A program made the translations under genes and the position numbers. Shown piece after piece: positions 10,835 through 22,500 of a stretch of DNA of 64,000 nt. The notes beneath the pieces were generated by a model that searched no databases, had not been told where the DNA came from, and saw only the letters and a list, made by a program, of their open reading frames with translations. How positions within the stretch are numbered: the stretch's first letter is position 1; each line of letters opens with the position of its first letter. Source of the DNA: Hyaloscypha bicolor E (Eukaryota; Ascomycota; Leotiomycetes; Helotiales; Hyaloscyphaceae); the NCBI RefSeq assembly GCF_002865645.1, contig NW_020194609.1, positions 372,001-436,000 of the forward strand. The letters run 5' to 3'.

Positions 10835-11100
10835 CCCGGCACCGATAGAGCTCTGCGTGGATCGTGGTGTTGCAAATTGAAAAAGAGCCCTCGCCTACTT
10901 CTTAAGTTACATGGCGAAGCGCTTGTCTCGTCGCTCGGCCGCTGAGGCACTGTGGCGTCGATAAAACGTATTGGTTCGATCCGATCTTGACCGCTAAGTG
11001 AACCAGCATAGCCACGCAGCCAAAATGGTCTATCTGTCTATTTAAACCAGAGGGGGAGCCCGAGGCGGTGGTCCACTGCAATCCTCCATAGGTTTGGCTC
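10835..11100. promoter_or_regulatory. Divergent promoter of kinase and pseudokinase genes
   Basis: Only 266 bp separate the two start codons. ATTGG at 10970-10974 is a CCAAT box on the kinase side, about 135 bp before its ATG. A TATA-like CTATTTAAACC (about 11038-11048) lies some 55-60 bp before the pseudokinase ATG. A shared regulatory region would allow co-expression of the pair. The kinase-side frame is open upstream to a TAG but has no earlier ATG. Confidence 0.55.
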
Positions 11101-12591
11101 ATGGATATCTTCCAGACAATTGTCACGTCCGGGGAGCTGATCTACCATTTCCTCGACGCCTATTCTGCCTACTCCAACGAGGCCAGATCACTCGCTGCTC
11201 GCTTCAAATGGGACATTCGCGTGCTACAACAAATTGTCCAGCATTTCGACAGCCGGCGGCTGCAAAACCAGGGGAAGCTCACAGAGCCCGACCAGAAACT
11301 GCTCCAGGAGACCGCTGAGTATTTGCAATCTCTCGCGGCGCGTGTCAGCGCCAGCTGCGCCCGCATTCAGACACAGGAATGGCTTTCCCGCGCCACGAGC
11401 AAGGTTCTGTGGTTTCACCGCCGCAAAGAACTGCAGAGCCTGGAGCAAGAGCTGTTCGAGTGGACCTCGCGTTTCGACATCCGGCTCGTCGGTCTGCCCC
11501 CTGAGCTGAAGACCATCATCTCTCCAATCGGCGAAGAACAAGACGACGCTGTTCCCGGCAAGGCTCTTTACTCCAATCGACGAATGCACAGGGTCCAGGC
11601 ACTTGCCGAAGAGGCGCGGCTGGCAGAGTCCCGCGACCTGTTCTTGGAAAACGCCCCCAAGACCCTATGCAAGACGCACCTTCGAACAGGCTCTGAGTAT
11701 TCCATTTTGGAGTTCAAGGGCGAGCAAGTCATCCTAGAATCCAGATATTTCGCCCTGGCCAGCGACTCCGGCCCCGAGTCGCTTGACTATCGCCTTCTGA
11801 AGGCAGATGTCGGCAGGTTCGCGTCCTCACTCAATGCCATCGATCGTGGCGTAGTCAGCCTTTTAAAATGCGTTGGGTACTTTTACAACCCAGACCCGGA
11901 ACGGCCATCATTCAACCTGATTCATAGTCTGCCATTCCCACCATCTCCGGCGACGGCACCCACGCTCAGGAGCCTCATTGCCGCACAATCGGGGTCCAGG
12001 AGGATTCCGCCGCTACACTCTCTAGACCAACGCTATCGACTTGCATTGCACTTGTCGACGGCGGTGCTCTTCCTGCACGGCTCTGACTACCTGCACAAGA
12101 ACATCTCGTCCGAGAGCGTTATCATGCTATTCAACGCCCAGAATGATTCGAGTCTCAAGTTCCCCAACGCTCTCGGCATGCCTTACCTGGTGAACTTTGA
12201 GCTGATCCGCTCGTTTGCCCTCGCGAGCCACCCAATGGAACCCCCAAGTGACTGGAAGGCCAGAATATACATCCATCCCGCCAGGCAAGGCCCCCGACCG
12301 CGGAGCTTCATTAAGTCCTACGACATCTACAGTCTCGGCGTCGTTCTTTTGGAGCTCGGCTTGTGGCGACCGCTGGAGCGGTTTGATGGGGAGCTCAGTG
12401 CGGCAGACCCCAACGGGATGCAGAAAGCTCTCATCAAGATTGCCCAGGAACTTGGAATCACTATGGGGAAGCGGTATCGGGAAATCGTCCAGTGGTGCTT
12501 GAGCCTCGACGACGACGAAGACGTCCAGCCGGCCGTACTTGTCCGGGAGGTGCTCTCAAAGTTAGAGGATATTGTAGAAGCTATTAATTAG
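11101..12591 (+). CDS. HeLo/SesA-like helical domain plus pseudokinase
   Basis: An intact single-exon gene of 496 residues; the ATG at 11101 sits after a TATA-like box. Residues 1-140 are a helix-rich region (MDIFQTIVTSGELIYHFLDA...) of the kind fronting fungal incompatibility and STAND proteins (HeLo, HeLo-like or SesA type; the exact class is uncertain). Residues 190-490 form a kinase fold whose active site is lost. HRD is HKN (332-334) and DFG is NFE (365-367). The fold landmarks YIHPARQG (about 390) and SYDIYSLGVVLLELGLW (406-422) remain. In fungi and plants, a helical bundle plus pseudokinase is the layout of MLKL-like cell-death effectors. Membrane activity here is inference. Its 3' end abuts RIPed DNA within tens of bases. 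Confidence 0.8.
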   Translation: MDIFQTIVTSGELIYHFLDAYSAYSNEARSLAARFKWDIRVLQQIVQHFDSRRLQNQGKLTEPDQKLLQETAEYLQSLAARVSASCARIQTQEWLSRATSKVLWFHRRKELQSLEQELFEWTSRFDIRLVGLPPELKTIISPIGEEQDDAVPGKALYSNRRMHRVQALAEEARLAESRDLFLENAPKTLCKTHLRTGSEYSILEFKGEQVILESRYFALASDSGPESLDYRLLKADVGRFASSLNAIDRGVVSLLKCVGYFYNPDPERPSFNLIHSLPFPPSPATAPTLRSLIAAQSGSRRIPPLHSLDQRYRLALHLSTAVLFLHGSDYLHKNISSESVIMLFNAQNDSSLKFPNALGMPYLVNFELIRSFALASHPMEPPSDWKARIYIHPARQGPRPRSFIKSYDIYSLGVVLLELGLWRPLERFDGELSAADPNGMQKALIKIAQELGITMGKRYREIVQWCLSLDDDEDVQPAVLVREVLSKLEDIVEAIN

Positions 12592-14371
12592 TCGCTCGCT
12601 CGAAGGCGTTATGATTATCGTTATTAATAGTAGATAATAGTCTTGAAACTTCTAGCAACCGTTATTTGGTTATATAGCTACTATTATAAGAGTATTATAG
12701 AGGGAAATATATATATAAAGTTCTATTTTAGGGAAAGAAGAATAAGTAATTAAATTAATAGATATAAATTAAAGTAAATATAAAATATAAGGAAAAAGTA
12801 CTATATATTATATTTATATTAATAATAAATATTTAGCTAAATTTAGTAGTCTAATTAAGGTAATACTTATATAAAATTATATTTCCTAATTAGAACTAGT
12901 ATTTCTATATATTTAGTAAAATACTAATTAATATATATAAAGATATATAAGCTTAGAAAATAGGAATTAATTGGTTTTTTTAATAGAAACTAGTTCTTGA
13001 AATTAATTATACTTTTATACTTTATATAATATTTTATTATTATATATTTTATAATTAATCTTAAATAATAATTTTATAAATTAATTTTTAATTTAATAAT
13101 CTTTTTTTTGAAAAAAACTTTATAAATAATTTAATTTATAATACTTCTAAAAACCATTTTTAGAAAATAAATAAATATATATATATAAATTATAAAATTA
13201 AGTATTAATTATTAATATAATTATATAATCTTATATTTTATAAATAACTCGACTAGTATCTAGTTTTTATTAAATTTAATAAATTTAGGAATTATATATT
13301 AATATTATAATATTATAATTCTTATTTTTAAATATTAATTACTTTACTAATTTTAATATAGTAATATTTTATATATATTATATAATAGTATTATATCTTA
13401 CTACTAAATTAATACTAATTAGTTTATATATATAAATTAGATTTTTTTTTAAATTAGTTCTAAAAGTATTTAATAGCTTATAAAAAAGATATTTAGCTTT
13501 TATTAATTAATAAATGATTAGCTATTTAATTATTTATTAATTTAACTTCTATTATTTTTTAAAACTAATTTTTTTGGCTTTAAAACTATTATAGAAATAC
13601 TAAATAGAATTAATACTTAATTCTAATTAAATAAAAGAATATTCTATCTAAATAATTTCCTTTAGAATTAGAAGATTTATATTAGTTTTAATATTTTAAA
13701 ATTAAAATTAGTTAATTTTTATATAAGAAAAATTAAAATAAAAACAATTTTCTTATTTTATTAATTTTTATTATTAAAATATTAATACTACTAGTTAGAA
13801 AAGAAATTAATATATAGTTTATAATTAGCCGAAACTAGGCTTAATAATAATTCTAAAATAGTTAAAATAATTTAGAATAAAGTATCTTATATAATAAATT
13901 TATATAAAAGGTATTTCCTAATTAAATAAGTTTTATAAAAACTTAAAATACTTCGTTTTACTATATTAAAATAAGTTTAAATCTAAATTTCTTATATATA
14001 ATATAAATAGAAAGTAAGAATTAAATAGAATAATTATATAACTAAAAGTTTTTTTATATAATTAGTAATTATAAAGTTATTTATAAATCTAAATAGAAAT
14101 ATATTATAAGTTTCTTATAATTATAAATAATTTAAGGCCTAAAATATAATCTTATTTAGGAATAATATAAATCGTTTTAGGATTATTACTAAGCCTAACT
14201 AAAACTAAAATATCTGAGAATTGGACTTATATTTTATTTTTTTAAATAAAAAAAAACTATAATATTTATTATAAATAAATATATCTAATAAATATTCCGA
14301 ATAATTTTATACTAGTATATAAATTATATACTAATTCTCGTATAGGCTATAAATGCAGCCGCTAGTACGAT
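12592..14371. other. RIPed AT-rich sequence, nothing recognised
   Basis: Composition collapses to strongly AT-rich within about 60 bp of the pseudokinase stop. No open frame, inverted repeat or family motif could be recognised on either strand. Confidence 0.5.
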
Positions 14372-14640
14372 TTTAAGACCCGAATAATATATAATTCTAT
14401 TCTTTTATAATAGTACTTTATTAAAAAAGCTAGTAAGGGGAATTAATAGAAAAATAGTAGGGGTATTAGACTTTATTCTTTTTTTAAGATTTAGTTAAGG
14501 TATTATAAAGTTATATAGTATTAAAGTAAATATAAGTCTTAGTAGAATTATTATTAAAATATACTAAAAAGTCGATTTTTAATACCCGAATAATATATAA
14601 CTCTGATTTTTAGTATTAGTTCTTTATTAAGAAAAATAGT
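14372..14640. repeat. Two 65-bp direct copies spaced about 200 bp
   Basis: The block with ACCCGAATAATATATAA (from about 14378) recurs as TACCCGAATAATATATAA near 14580. Similar sequence follows to TACTTTATTAAAAAAG and TTCTTTATTAAGAAAA respectively. They may be remnants of short terminal or internal repeats of an older element. No coding region lies between them. Confidence 0.45.
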
Positions 14641-14754
14641 ACGAAGAAGTTATATAGATTTAATAGAGGCTTTAAATCCTGTTTTTCTTTTTAAATTTAA
14701 TAGTTATATTCTAAAATTATATAGATTTAAAGTAAGAATTTCTAAATTCTCGAA

Positions 14755-16023
14755 TTTTACTAAGGAAACTAGCTATACTTATAAGGCCCGATTATATATA
14801 ATACTAGCCGAGCTTACTAAAAGAAAGCAGCCTAAAGAAAAGCTAATTAAATAAGCGGTCTTAAAATAGAATTCTATTTAAAAAAAAATAAGTTATTTAA
14901 TAAGCTTATAAAAAATATATAAGTTAGAAGAATTAGATTACTTTTATATATTATATAATATAGGCTATTAAGCAAGCCTCTTTTTATAAGAATTAAATTA
15001 GTTATTAATTTTTAATTAATTTTAAAAGAATTAAAAAAATATAAGATTTTAAGTTATTTAATTAAAAGTAAAATTTAAATAGTAAATTTAATTATAATAA
15101 AATAAAAATAAAATATATAAAATATAATATTTCGAAAAAATAATATTTTTATATAAGCTAAATTAATAATAATATAGAATTAAAATATATAAAATACAAG
15201 ATTTCGAAAAATAATATTTTTATATAAGCTAAATTAATAATAATATAGAATTAAGAGAAAAGTTTTTATATTATATAAAAATTTATAATATTAATAGAAA
15301 TATTAATAAAAGATAAAAAATTTAATTTTTTAAAAAAGAAATAAAATAAAAATCTATATATAATTAGAAAAACTAAAATAAATATTATTTTTATATTATT
15401 TTATTAGTAATCTAATAAATATATAAAAATAATATTTGTTTTAGTTCTTTAATTATATATAGTTTATTTATTTATTTATTTTATTAATTTAATAACGGAT
15501 TTTTATTTTATTTCTTTTTTAAAAAATTAAATTTTTTATCTTTTATTAATATTTCTATTAATATTATAAATTTTTATATAATATAAAAACTTTTCTCTTA
15601 ATTCTATATTATTATTAATTTAGCTTATATAAAAATATTATTTTTCGAAATCTTGTATTTTATATATCTTAATTTTATTTTATTATAATTAAATTTGCTA
15701 TTTAAATTTTATTTTTAATTAAATAACTTAGAATCTTATATTTTTTAATTCTTTTAAAATTAATTAAAAATTAATAACTAATCTAATTCTTATAAAAAGT
15801 AGCTTACTTAATAGCCTATATTATATAGTATATAAGAGTAATCTAACTCCTCTAACTTATATATTCTTTATAAGCTTATTAAATAACTTATCTTTTTTAA
15901 ATAAAATTCTATTCTAAGGCTATTTACTTAATTAGTTTTCTTTTAGGCCGCTTTCCTTTAATAAGCTTAGCTAGTATTATATATAATCGAACTTATAAAT
16001 ATAGCTAGTTCTTTAAGTAAAAT
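14755..16023. repeat. 1.27-kb near-perfect palindrome
   Basis: The left arm (about 14755-15390) and right arm (about 15420-16023) are reverse complements with few differences. For example, AACTAGCTATACTTATAAGG near 14769 pairs with the reverse strand near 16000, and ATATAAAAATAATATT sits next to the centre. The central unpaired loop is only about 20-25 bp (near 15395-15420). Similarity stops sharply at both outer ends. The left arm contains a 71-bp duplication absent from the right arm. This could be a foldback element or a head-to-head duplication; no transposase is encoded. Confidence 0.8.
15110..15252 (+). repeat. Tandem 71-bp duplication in one palindrome arm
   Basis: Two adjacent units, 15110-15181 and 15183-15252, share AAAATATATAAAATA, TTTCGAAAA and ATAAGCTAAATTAATAATAA. 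The right arm has one unit (15599-15670) and matches the second unit (CAAGATTTCG), not the first. Confidence 0.7.
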
Positions 16024-16187
16024 ATATAATAATAAATAAATTAATAAGTAATTAATTATAAAATTAAACTATATATAATATTAAATATATATATATATAT
16101 TAGCTAAGAAATCTAAGTTAATAAGGCCTAATTATATTAAAGTAAAGAAAGATATTTATAACTAAAGCTAAAAAGTAAAGTTTTTTT

Positions 16188-18726
16188 AATTATATATTAA
16201 GACTTATACTAAAGCCCCTATATCCCTGCGGGTTTAGTATATATTAGTAATATAGTCGAAAATTATTAATATAGTCGTTTTTTCGGAATACTAAACCCTT
16301 TTAATTAATTAAATATTAATACTATAGCCAAATTTAACTTAGAAGAAAAGAAAAGAATAGCCCAGGCCTCCGATTTCTATATTAGAAACTCATATATTAA
16401 AAAGTCCGCAATTATATATTAATTCAGGGTAAAATATCGACTTTAGAAAGCGCGTTTGGCTAAATAAAAACTATAAAATACTAAAGAGGGCTATAACAAG
16501 ACACTTACTTCTAATTAGGAGGAGGCCCTTAAGTAATTTATTAATTTCCTGATCTATTTAGGCTATAGAGCTAATCTTAAGACGGTTTGGGCAGCGGCTA
16601 ATAAAATTCTTAGGGATAATACTTCTACCTATTAAGTAAACCGCCTATAAATATAATAATAGTTCAAGCGAAATAAATTATAGTTTAAAATACTTTATAT
16701 AAAGATACTAGTATAAGAGAGAAAGGTAGTATATTAAAAGAAGAATCTAAAAGAGCATTTTTAGGAATATTACGGGGTATTAGAGAAGTATAGAATTTGC
16801 TTTAAAAATATATAGAATATAAATAAAACTGGCTTTTATATTAGTATTTTAAATAGAAAAATCGTTATTATATATCTTAATATAAAAGCTATTTACTTAG
16901 TAGATCCCAATAATCGAGAATTACTTACTATAATCGAAACTATATTCGCTAGTAATAAAGTAATTATATTATTTCTTATTTTAAAGAGAGAGATTCTATT
17001 AGAGAAATATTTTAATAATAACCTTAATACTAAATTAGTATTTGCTATAAGCTCTACTAGATATATAAATAATATTCTAAGCCTGAAATATATTAAGTAC
17101 TTTTATAATTAGATATATAAATATATATAGAGTAAGTAGAGGATATTAATTTTTAATAGTTATAGCTTCTATACTTTAAATAAATTCCTATATTACTATT
17201 TGTCTTATAAAATTATCTCTTTTTAACTACTATTATATAGTATATATCTCTTTTAATTACTTGATATTAGCCTCTTTTAATCTCTTAAGTACTAGTATTA
17301 AATTAGTATTTATAATAAAATCTAGTATAGTAATATTATTTATATTAAGCTTGATTTTCTAGTAATATACTAGATAATATAGGAGAGAATATTTAAGTAT
17401 AGGACAATTATTAGTACTTTTACTAAAGCGGGCCTTTTAGAGCGGGAAATAATATAGTATATATACGAGAAGCTAGCTTAATTCTAACTAAAAGAAGATT
17501 TATTAATTAGCTATAGATTTATATAGTAATATAGGCTAATTTTATAGCAGATAAGTAAATCGAGATTTTATTTCTATAAACCCCTCTAATATTGAAATTC
17601 TTTTAGAACCCTTCTATATCTATAAATTATATAGTATATAATATATATATAAATTAATATCTTAATAACTATTTTATTTTTATAAAAAATAATAAGAAAT
17701 ATACTTTTATCTCTAGTTTTTAGAGATTCTAGATAATATACTAGAAGTTAACTAAGCCTAAACTATTTAGGGCAGGGCTAATTATAGAAAGAGAGCTTAT
17801 AAGAGAAAAGGTAATATTTCAGAAATAATATAATAAGCTTAATAAAGATAGTAAAAAGTATATATAAAAATATGAAATAATTTTCAAGGGCTTAATAGTA
17901 TATTAAATTACTTATTATAGAGAGTTCCTTTTTATTACGAATAAGATAGATAATAATACCTATCTAAATTACTAAATTAGAGAAACTAATATATATATTA
18001 TAAAGTATATTACTAGTAAGCTTCTATATAGAAAATATATTTATAGGAAAAAAGCTCTATATAATTTAGGAGAGTCTTTTGGCTATAGAAAGAAACTATT
18101 ATTTATTAATTATAGTAAAACTAGTTTTAAGGCTTATTACTAAAAGTTAATAGAGAAATAGAGGAAATAAAGGAAAATTAATTATAGAATAGAGCTCTTT
18201 TATATAAATAAGATGGATTTTAGGCTAGCTTCTCCTAAATATAAAGAGAAATAAATTAGTAAGTTTAGTAATATATAAGTGAAATAGCTAGCTAGGGAAC
18301 TTGGTTTTATTAGGCTACTATCTAATTCTCCTTTATTTTATAATAATGGCTTTAGTAATATAGTTAGATTAAATACTAATAGATAAGAAATAATTATTAG
18401 ATATATTAGTAAAGATATAGTTATTCTATAATTAATTAATTTCTTAAAATAGTAGTATTTTAGGGAGTTACTAATAAGATAAAATATGGAATTTTTCTAT
18501 TATTTTTTAATATATATATATACTATATAAAATTAAGAGAATTTGATTTATTAATTATAATATAAACTTTATATAAACTATAAAATATTTTTCTTTAATT
18601 TTTACTAAAATTCCGAAAATTAGTATTTCGAAAAAATAACTATATTAATAATTTTTAACTATATTACTAATATATACTAAATTTATAAAGATATAGGGGC
18701 TTTAGTACAAGTCTTAATATATAATT
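16188..18726 (+). mobile_element. Dead pogo/Fot1-type DNA transposon
   Basis: Terminal inverted repeats of about 105 bp lie at 16188-16292 and 18622-18726. Both begin AATTATATATTAAGACTT when read inward and continue through ACTAAAGCCCC, AGTATATATTAGTAATATAG and TTTTTTCG. Differences are RIP-type. They enclose a plus-strand transposase relic. Length, terminal repeats and transposase class fit the Fot1/pogo branch of Tc1/mariner elements, which duplicate TA. The exact outer boundary is uncertain by a few bases because the flanks are AT-rich. Confidence 0.82.
16320..17900 (+). pseudogene. pogo/Fot1 transposase (DDE_1), RIP-destroyed
   Basis: Reading through the RIP stops gives an N-terminal HTH region (AKFNLEEKKRIAQASDFY), then LTSNQEEAL near 16510, as in HTH-CENPB domains. 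The DDE domain follows. The first catalytic Asp block reads INKTGF (about 16820), where the family has DETGF. The second reads IFNSYSFY (about 17150), where it has a DGH-type motif. Both are Asp to Asn by G to A. The third Asp is kept in LLDISLF (about 17250). The start codon also reads ATA. The protein cannot be active. The C-terminal end is unclear. Confidence 0.75.
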
Positions 18727-19029
18727 AATCTTAAAATTAAGGCTAAAATTATATAGCTATAATAATAAGTTATTCTAGTAATATAAATAAAAAGCTTCTA
18801 ATTACTCTAAACTTTCTTTTATTCTTTAGAATATTTATTTTTTCTATTATCTAACTCTTATAATATATTCTTAATTCTTATAACTTATATTTAATCTTAT
18901 AATTCCTTTTTCTTTTTATTCTTAACTAGTTTCTTAAGCTAAAAGTATTATATTACCTCTTATCTTACTTTAAATAAGCTTTTTATTAGTTTATAAAAAG
19001 TTTTAAAAATAAAAATAAATCTGCTTTAA

Positions 19030-19370
19030 AATATTTCTTATTTATATTTGATTTTAGCTTACTTTTTATACTTGATTTTACCTTACTTTTATATTTGATT
19101 TTAGCTTACTTTTATACTTGATTTTAGTTTGCTTTTAATTTTAGATTATTATATTTTTATATTTGAATTTAGCTTGTTTTATATTTGAATTTAGTTTACT
19201 TTTAATTTTAGTTTATTATATTTTTATACTTGAATTTAGTTTATTTTTATATTTAGTTTTAGCTTGTTTTATACTTGGTTTTAGCTTATTTAGTATTTGA
19301 TTTTTGCTTGCTTTTAATTTTAATTTATTATATTTTTATATTTAATTTTACCTTGCTTTTAATTTTTGAT
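19030..19370. repeat. Degenerate minisatellite, unit about 20 bp
   Basis: More than a dozen imperfect copies of a unit like TATACTTGATTTTAGCTTACTTT follow one another, with scattered changes and short spacers. Sequence between the transposon and this array (18727-19030) is AT-rich without recognisable content. Confidence 0.6.
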
Positions 19371-19599
19371 TTTTATAATATCTTTTTTAGCTTTTATTTA
19401 TTCTTGCAAATCTTTAAATTTTATAGAATATACTAGTTTTAAGTCTTATTCTTTATTTTTTAGTAAACTTAATTTAAGTTATTATATTTATTATATTAAT
19501 TTCAAGCTTATCTTTTATTCTAATTATAAATATATAATTTTATCTAATTATATTAAAGGCTAAATTTTAAAATATCTTTCTAATTATAAAGGAAAAGCA

Positions 19600-22500
19600 A
19601 AAGCTAATAAAGCTATTAGTTTAATAATTACTTTTTTAAGTTTAGAAATTAAGCTTATTTCTAAGAGTTTAGAACTAATTATTAAATTTCAAACTAATAT
19701 AAATGGCTTTTTTAGATTTTAAGAGCTTGAAATCAAGTCTTTTTATAAATATTTAGCTTATAATTCTCTTTTTAAATTATAATAAAATATTTAATACTAT
19801 AGAATATAAGAGTATAGTACTTTTAATTTAAATTCTTATTATATAATTATAAAAGAATAATCTTTAGAATTAATTTGATTTTTTTTTGAGATTAAATTAA
19901 AAGAGAAAGAAATTAAAATTAATTCTAGCTTTCTTAAATCTAGTTCATCTAGCTTATTTTTACCAGAAATCGAGAATATAGCTAGTAATTATATTTCGAA
20001 TACTTTAGAAAAAGCTAAAATAGCTTTTCTATTTTCTTTTAGTTAAAAAAAAGAAAAATATTTAAGTAAGCTAAATAGCTTTATTTTAAATAAGAATAAA
20101 GACTTATTATATTAAATATATTAATAAATATAATATAAAGGATTTAGCTATATTATATACTTTATTTAGCTTTAGAAAAGATTATCTTTTTTAATAAAAG
20201 TTATCTTAATATCCTTAATAGTTTTAAGGCTACTAAGATTCGAAATAAATCTTTTAAGCCTTTATTAAATAGTATATTTCGAATAAAGTACTTTATATTT
20301 TTTAGTACTTTTAGTTTTAATTCTTTTTATTTTAAGAAAAATTCTAAAATAACTAGATTATTAAAAGAATTATTAAAATAAAAAGAAAAAAAATTAAAAG
20401 AATATAATTATTTAAAGTCTATAAATAAAAGCTTAAAAAAGAAAAAAGCTCTTTTTAATTCTAAGCTATATAAAAGTCAAATTAATAATCTTTTAAACTT
20501 GTAAGGAAATAAGAATTCAGATAAGGAATTAGATAAGTAAGCTAGTACTAGTAGTTTTAGTTCAGAAAATAATATTTTAGATTTTAGTTTAAATAATAAT
20601 AATTCGAACAAAACCTTAAGTATTAGCTTAAGTAATTATAATATTAAGAAAGATAGTTTAATAAATCAAATTTTAAAGTAAATTAAGTTAATAAATAAAT
20701 CTAAAGATCTAATAAATATTAAGATTAAAGAATATTTTATTAATTTATTAATAATACTTTTTAGTTAATATTTAGATTTAAATATTTTTAATAGTTCTAT
20801 TAGTTATTTCTTTACTAGTATAAATATATAAGCTAAGGATTATTTTATATAAAATACTTTAGATTTAAGCTAATATTATTCTTGATTTATATATAATAAT
20901 TAACTTATTATAATTAAATCTATTTTTTGAAAACTTTTAATAAATCCTAATCGAGAATTAATAATAGTTCTTTATTTATTTATAAATACTACTCTTACTA
21001 ATATTATATATATTACTTTAAGCAAGATTTTATTATATTAAAGTTACTATTTTCGAGTTAATAAGGAAATTAGTACTATAAATTTTCTTAGTATTAGTTC
21101 TATTTTAAAAGAAATAGTTTCTTATAATAAAGTTATAATAAATATTAATAATTTACAAGTTTTATTTAGTAATTTAATTTTTACTATATTTAATTTATTA
21201 GTAAATAAGCTATTACTTAATATTTCGAAGTTAAAATATAATAATATTACTTTTAAAAAGTTTTCTAAATATAAGAACTATAATATTATAACTTCTTATA
21301 AATATTTTAGAAACTTTAGCTCTAGTTTAGCTACTAATAATTCCTTTATTTAAGATAAGATCTTTAAAGATAACTTATTATTAAAGTGTTTTTTTTATAT
21401 TTTAAAGACTTTAAATTAGTTTTAAATAAAAAGCAAATAGCTTTATATTTAGAAGACTTATTTAAGTTTAAGAAGCTTTATTTATTACTTATTTATTTAA
21501 CTAGTAGCCTTTCTTTAAGAGATATAAAGTTAAGTACTCTTTATTATCTTAATAGTATTAAAAATAAATATAAAATATTTCTTAATATAAGTAGTTATTT
21601 ATTTATTATTAATATTTCATATTATAAAAAGTAAGGCCTAAGTAAAAAAAAAGGCCTCTAGTATTTATTATTTACTATTAAATATATCTTTAATCTTTTT
21701 GCTTTATATAATACTTATTAATTCCTTTATAATCTTTCTAAATTTAAATATTTAAAGTTCTAAAAATATTTTAAAGTCTAAAAGTTTAATACCTTATTAC
21801 TTTTTTATAAATTAGAGATTATTAGTATCTCGAGATCTTAGCTTAAAGCTTAGTACTATTTCTAGTTTAGTACTTAGTTAAAAGCTTAGTATTTAACTAT
21901 ATTATTAAATTATTATTAAAATTATTAAGCTTTTTATATATAAGAATTTAAATTCAAGTATCTTATTATTAGAAGAAGAAAAAAGTAATACTAGTAATAT
22001 TAGAGCTAGTTAAAGTAATTATATAAGTAATATTAAAGACTTTAATTATACTTATAGTAATTTAGTATTTAGTAATATTAATTAATTATTAGTTTATAAT
22101 AACTAAGCTAAAAGTACTAGTTTGAAAATAGCTAATAATTCTATAATTTAATATAATAAAAGTATTATTATTAAAAATAATTCGAATATATCTATTATAA
22201 GCCAAAAATATAGTTATTAAGTTTCTTCTATTACTAGTAATATAGCTCTAGTTCCTAAAAGAATTAAGACTAGTAATTTAGTAAGTCCTAGTTTAATAGA
22301 AAATACTAGTTATTTATTTAGTTATTTTTTAAAAGAATTTCTTATAAATAAAAGAGCTAGTTTTAGAAGTCTAGAATAAGAGCTTTTAATTAAGTTTATT
22401 CTTTTAAAAGTCATATATTTTAGTAGTTTTACTTATTAGTAATAGAAAATTATTTAGTTATTTATTAACTAGTTCTTTAAGTATTAGTAAAGTTCTTATT

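Noticed and set aside
19366..21634. Two short ORFs (19366-19563 and 21386-21634) as small genes
   Set aside because: The second is a stop-free fragment of the RIPed helicase in its own frame; the first is AT-rich sequence beside a minisatellite with no features.
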